Shown one piece after another: positions 6,001 through 6,508 of a stretch of DNA of 6,508 bases. The translations under genes and the position numbers were made by a program. The notes beneath the pieces were generated by a model. That model did not search any database. It was not told where the DNA came from and was given only the letters and a program-made list of their open reading frames with translations. Where the stretch lies: assembly GCA_002687335.1 (NCBI GenBank), contig NYZY01000100.1, positions 1-6,508 on the forward strand, written 5' to 3'. The stretch is from Chloroflexota bacterium (GTDB taxonomy: Bacteria; Chloroflexota; Dehalococcoidia; UBA1151; UBA1328). The number at the start of each line of letters is the position of its first letter. Positions within the stretch are counted from its first letter, which is position 1.

Positions 6001-6508
6001 TTATTCTGTAGATGGTACTACAATTATCCCTGTGCTTGACTTCGATGGTATATTGATAGCGCCTGTATATATAAATGACGGTGAAGATGAGAACAGTGAG
6101 AGTGATATTTTTTATTTAGAGATAAACGTCATCAATGTAAACGATGCCCCTATACTTGGACTTATAGGGAATCAGGATACTCAAGAGGACACACCATTGG
6201 TACTTACATTAGAGGCAACAGACGTGGATAATGATAGTACAGATTTAACATTCTCAGTTTTCACTGATAACGAAAATGTAACAGCGTTTATTGAAGATGG
6301 TTTATTAACTATGACACCGGATCCAGATTATTTTGGTATAGCGAGCATTACAGTAACTGTCACTGATGGAGATCTGGAAGATTTAGAGATATTTGAACTT
6401 GTAGTTAACTCGGTGAATGATGGACCAGAATTGGTGGAAGTAGATGATGATATAATTGATGAGGATACACAGCTTACGCTCGCCTTATTCGCAAGTGATG
6501 TTGAAGAT
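2..6508 (+). CDS. Giant cadherin-like tandem-repeat surface protein (internal fragment, both ends missing)
   Basis: A single frame starting at base 2 is open through all 2169 codons to the last base; no start or stop belongs to this gene within the window. The translation is a tandem array of beta-sandwich repeats of 86-103 residues, most ending in (V/I)NDAP(V/I), with TDED, DVDGD, LTMTP, NFNG and ITVTVNDG motifs at matching places. This is the signature of bacterial cadherin-like domains (names I would expect from a search: Cadherin_5, Cadherin_4, Big_9, 'tandem-95 repeat'). In such proteins the acidic loops bind calcium and stiffen a long extracellular rod that serves adhesion, biofilm or cell-cell contact. 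That role is inferred here. No signal peptide, membrane segment, LPXTG, RTX nonapeptide or catalytic motif is visible. The composition is strongly acidic, with only 5 Lys, 14 Arg and 6 Cys. One repeat holds an inserted extra domain (bases 452-871). Export route, anchor and ligand cannot be judged from this fragment. Confidence 0.96.
41..313 (+). repeat. Cadherin-like repeat 1 (class A, 91 aa)
   Basis: Residues 14-104. A textbook class A unit with TDEDIPL, the calcium-loop motif DVDGDNLTF, the strand QLTMTP, the NFNG turn, and ITITVND before the closing strand. Its opening (EEIGD.(E/Q)TDE) closely matches repeat 5. Confidence 0.9.
314..1000 (+). repeat. Repeat 2 (class B, Big_9-like) split by an inserted domain, 229 aa
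   Basis: Residues 105-333. The N-terminal half (105-150) has TSEDTP, SDVEGASLTFEVV and PQHGGL. The C-terminal half (291-333) has WVYTPEPEYMGEEDFTYRAFDG. Together these match the uninterrupted repeat 6, where HGSL and VYTPDPDYNG are separated by only three residues (SEG). About 140 extra residues therefore sit in the loop between the HG.L strand and the YTP strand. The closing junction is NDPPV rather than NDAPV. Confidence 0.85.
452..871 (+). other. Inserted extracellular domain within repeat 2 (about 140 aa)
   Basis: Residues about 151-290 do not fit the repeat pattern. They hold an acidic, aromatic segment (ASDGYDDGIDIYAPP), a short proline run APPAPPPP (189-196), then FDAALNWNGDRYY, an HIWDIQLQYG strand, ILLSWDSSGLDSLGSF, FGGAMISVDM and LDNPAFTTLKVRVTP. 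Strand-like alternation and the LSWD motif suggest a separate beta-sandwich. I recall similar modules (TDGYD.G.D..APP.PP...LSWD...) in secreted proteins of FCB-group bacteria, especially marine lineages; this is memory, not a search. It carries 4 of the window's 19 Lys/Arg residues (R208, R211, K285, R287) and most of its tryptophans, so its composition differs from the surrounding rod. Ligand unknown. It could be a binding tip or side branch on the rod. Confidence 0.7.
1001..1273 (+). repeat. Cadherin-like repeat 3 (class A, 91 aa)
   Basis: Residues 334-424. Shows RETDEDVPLS, a slightly altered acidic loop (TDPDQGTNLIF instead of DVDGD), AESDTSAVE, ILTLT, NWHG and ITVEVSDG. AESDTSAVE is shared with repeat 5. 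It ends at NDFPE, a divergent junction. Confidence 0.88.
1274..1564 (+). repeat. Cadherin-like repeat 4 (class C, 97 aa)
   Basis: Residues 425-521. Distinct class with a leading proline-rich strand (IDLPDFPESVSFEEDD), then DFSVYVSDVDGDEL, a serine run, NFNGSESVTFTVYDGQG and the closing strand. The FSVY and D.QG motifs recur in repeats 11 and 13, which identifies the class. Confidence 0.85.
1565..1834 (+). repeat. Cadherin-like repeat 5 (class A, 90 aa)
   Basis: Residues 522-611. EEIGDQQTDENQ opening, SDVEGDEITI loop, AESDTSAVE, QLKLTP, NWNG and ITVTVNDG. It carries two of the window's five lysines (AKMV and QLKL). Its closing junction is NNLPV rather than NDAPV. Confidence 0.88.
1835..2092 (+). 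repeat. Repeat 6 (class B, Big_9-like, 86 aa)
   Basis: Residues 612-697. The shortest repeat and the clean version of class B: TNEDESVEV, SDIDGDELTFEVV, PLHGSL, VYTPDPDYNG, MFTYRAFDGTGYS and VVVTV. It is the reference that shows repeat 2 is interrupted. The HG.L...YTPD.DY.G.D.FTY pattern is typical of Big_9-type domains in large bacterial surface proteins. Confidence 0.9.
2093..2362 (+). repeat. Cadherin-like repeat 7 (class A, 90 aa)
   Basis: Residues 698-787. SEIGDQVIDEDE opening, AEDVDGDALVY loop, LLTVTP, NWNG, IMVTVSDGFLSDDEVFTLTV end. Contains one lysine (VKVTG). Confidence 0.9.
2363..2650 (+). repeat. Repeat 8 (Ig-like domain, 96 aa)
   Basis: Residues 788-883. Opens with NDAPV but then leaves the cadherin-like pattern: LSYIYTDIEGDPE, ITWYKDGVEQ, QLTIPAS, then EVWHATVTPSDG and SNSVTIC. 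The paired W of WYKDG and W857 in a V.PSDG context resemble an Ig-like bacterial domain in which (Y/T)WY..G and W...V.P.DG are characteristic. Two cysteines, C853 and C881, could form a disulfide. The closing junction degenerates to GDNSPPV. Confidence 0.75.
2651..2947 (+). repeat. Repeat 9 (divergent cadherin-like, 99 aa)
   Basis: Residues 884-982. Starts with NSPPVWLSIPDQHINEDD and lacks a DVDGD loop and the LT.TP strand; it keeps INED, QFTVTS and LTLTVNDGEYTVE before the DPVNDAPV junction. The middle (ALSQMQF...LGADFSRSM) matches no other repeat here. Probably the same fold, with the calcium site altered or lost. Confidence 0.7.
2948..3220 (+). repeat. Cadherin-like repeat 10 (class A, 91 aa), first half of a duplicated dimer
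   Basis: Residues 983-1073. TDEDIPLSF, DDIDGDELNF, SEYPDFVSV, ELTLTP, EDFFGDVQINVSVTDGEYTDTDVF. The SEYP.FVS segment is shared with repeat 14, and the DVQI.VSVTDGEYTD segment with repeat 12. Confidence 0.9.
3221..3499 (+). repeat. Cadherin-like repeat 11 (class C, 93 aa)
   Basis: Residues 1074-1166. INLPVSVTFDEDG opening, EDFSVYIDDIDEDGL, DDWNGTEILTFMVDDAQGRA and DDIDVIVTPV end. Very close to repeat 13, with a 35-bp exact DNA match (3284-3318 versus 3836-3870). Confidence 0.88.
3500..3772 (+). repeat. Cadherin-like repeat 12 (class A, 91 aa)
   Basis: Residues 1167-1257. The opening lacks the usual TDED (it reads DDSTAEEIPL); then DVDEDPLTF, ILTMTP, NFNGDVQISVSVTDGEYTD. It is the same length as repeat 10 and shares its C-terminal half. 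Confidence 0.9.
3773..4051 (+). repeat. Cadherin-like repeat 13 (class C, 93 aa)
   Basis: Residues 1258-1350. IELPDSFTFEEDG opening, EDFSVYIDDIDEDEL, DFNGTETLIFTVNDNQGRA and DDVDVIVIPV end. R1336 here is the last basic residue before a run of 394 residues without Lys or Arg. Confidence 0.88.
4052..4345 (+). repeat. Cadherin-like repeat 14 (class A, 98 aa)
   Basis: Residues 1351-1448. TDEDTPLTITLS, SDVDEDNLTF, SEYPGFVSAEV, QLTLTP, DFNGSVNISITVND. Extra length comes from an acidic loop after ITVND (SASNEDGDELTDSE), between the last two strands; in the following repeats the extra length is in the DVD loop instead. Confidence 0.88.
4346..4642 (+). repeat. Cadherin-like repeat 15 (long class A, 99 aa)
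   Basis: Residues 1449-1547. First repeat with the extended calcium-type loop DVDDGTGEGDEN (1476-1487). QLTMTP and DFHGDVIITVTVTDDGG follow. Its 3' part shares a 36-bp exact match with repeat 16 (4595-4630 versus 4892-4927). The closing junction is SDAPV. Confidence 0.9.
4643..4939 (+). repeat. Cadherin-like repeat 16 (long class A, 99 aa, cysteine pair)
   Basis: Residues 1548-1646. TAEEVPLTITVSSSDVDTGTGDGDEN (described in parts: TAEEVPL, then loop 1575-1586), PEYSC, VVCSVSGDQ, DFHG and VTVTDDGGLSDDTDF. C1592 and C1602 lie ten residues apart on strands expected to be adjacent. It is most like repeat 19. Confidence 0.9.
4940..5236 (+). repeat. Cadherin-like repeat 17 (long class A, 99 aa)
   Basis: Residues 1647-1745. 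MDEDTTLDITL, loop DVDNGTGVGDEN (1674-1685), LSFSAESDNASISVSV, ELTIAP, DYYGSGTITVMVTDMGNRL. No cysteines, although it sits between the cysteine-bearing repeats. R1731 ends the 394-residue run free of basic residues. Confidence 0.9.
5237..5545 (+). repeat. Cadherin-like repeat 18 (variant, 103 aa)
   Basis: Residues 1746-1848, the longest uninterrupted repeat. The acidic loop is changed to SDADIHDPSDTHTITV, histidine-containing instead of glycine-rich. An extra loop NLSGNVSESTYDLVP replaces QLTMTP. DFHGDVTITVTVTDNG is normal. R1767 is the last Lys or Arg in the window. Confidence 0.85.
5546..5842 (+). repeat. Cadherin-like repeat 19 (long class A, 99 aa, cysteine pair)
   Basis: Residues 1849-1947. 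TAEDTPLTITV, loop DVDTGTGDGDEN (1876-1887), PEYSC, VVCSISGDQ, NFNGDVTITVTVTDNGG. C1893 and C1903 repeat the spacing of repeat 16. Over 96 bases (5633-5728 against 4730-4825) I count 89 identical positions with repeat 16. Confidence 0.9.
5843..6139 (+). repeat. Repeat 20 (divergent, AT-rich, 99 aa)
   Basis: Residues 1948-2046. Opens at NDVPV and closes at VNVNDAPI, so length and junctions fit, but the body differs: TNEETSITVIF, EDVDNDYPEYF, tyrosine-rich DYSEYYSV, then LDFDGILIAPVYINDGEDENSES. The LTMTP strand is lost. Bases 5881-6120 are about 31% GC by my count (75 of 240), against 43% in the preceding 240 bases of repeat 19 (104 of 240). Confidence 0.75.
6140..6415 (+). repeat. Cadherin-like repeat 21 (class A, 92 aa)
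   Basis: Residues 2047-2138. TQEDTPLVLTL, TDVDNDSTDLTF, LLTMTP, DYFGIASITVTVTDGDLED and FELVV. Returns to the standard form after divergent repeat 20. Confidence 0.88.
6416..6508 (+). repeat. Cadherin-like repeat 22, N-terminal part only
   Basis: Residues 2139-2169. The junction is NDGPE, followed by IIDEDTQLTLAL and SDVED, where the window ends at the acidic loop. The array therefore continues downstream, and the C-terminal anchor or sorting domain is not visible. Confidence 0.85.

Noticed and set aside
5843..6139. Frameshift or pseudogene decay in repeat 20
   Set aside because: The frame stays open, the length is exactly 99 codons and both junctions are preserved, so it is divergence and not breakage.
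41..6430. CRISPR-like periodic short repeats (AATGATGC.CCGGT)
   Set aside because: The spacing is 258-309 bp for most copies, it is in frame with the protein domains, and the intervening sequences are related to each other rather than unique spacers.

Overview
The window lies entirely inside one very large protein-coding gene on the + strand. Reading from base 2, I translated all 2169 codons to base 6508 by hand and met no stop codon. Neither the true start nor the stop is in the window, so both ends of the protein are missing. There is no intergenic DNA, RNA gene, promoter, terminator or second gene.

The protein is a chain of about 21 complete beta-sandwich repeats plus a partial one at each edge. 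Most end in a conserved (V/I)NDAP(V/I) junction that recurs every 86-103 residues. Most repeats are of the bacterial cadherin-like / 'tandem-95' type: a TDED start, a DVDGD-type acidic calcium-loop motif, an LT(M/L)TP strand, an (N/D)FNG or (N/D)WNG turn, an ITVTVNDG strand and an F.LTV.PVNDAP end. Four sub-classes can be told apart. Class A is the standard repeat of about 91 aa (repeats 1, 3, 5, 7, 10, 12, 14, 21), with a longer 99-aa form carrying an extended acidic loop (15, 16, 17, 19). Class B is Big_9-like (2 and 6). Class C is a 93-97 aa form (4, 11, 13). The atypical repeats are 8 (Ig-like, with a WYKDG motif), 9, 18 and 20.

Region by region: repeats 1-7 (bases 41-2362) mix A, B and C, and repeat 2 carries a foreign domain of about 140 aa inserted in a loop. 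Repeats 8-9 (2363-2947) are atypical. Repeats 10-14 (2948-4345) alternate A-C-A-C-A and include an exact-length 552-bp dimer duplication. Repeats 15-19 (4346-5842) are mostly the long acidic-loop form and include two copies with cysteine pairs. Repeat 20 is divergent and AT-rich, and repeat 21 returns to the standard form.

The product is most likely a giant secreted or surface-attached, calcium-stiffened adhesin or matrix protein. It is strikingly acidic and nearly free of lysine and arginine (I count 5 Lys and 14 Arg in 2169 residues). GC content is in the low 40s percent in most lines I sampled. The inserted domain, with its SDGYDDGID...APPAPPPP segment, resembles modules I associate with secreted proteins of marine FCB-group bacteria, perhaps Candidatus Marinimicrobia. 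That taxonomic guess is from memory and unverified. The secretion signal and the C-terminal sorting or anchor domain, which would settle export route and function, lie outside the window.
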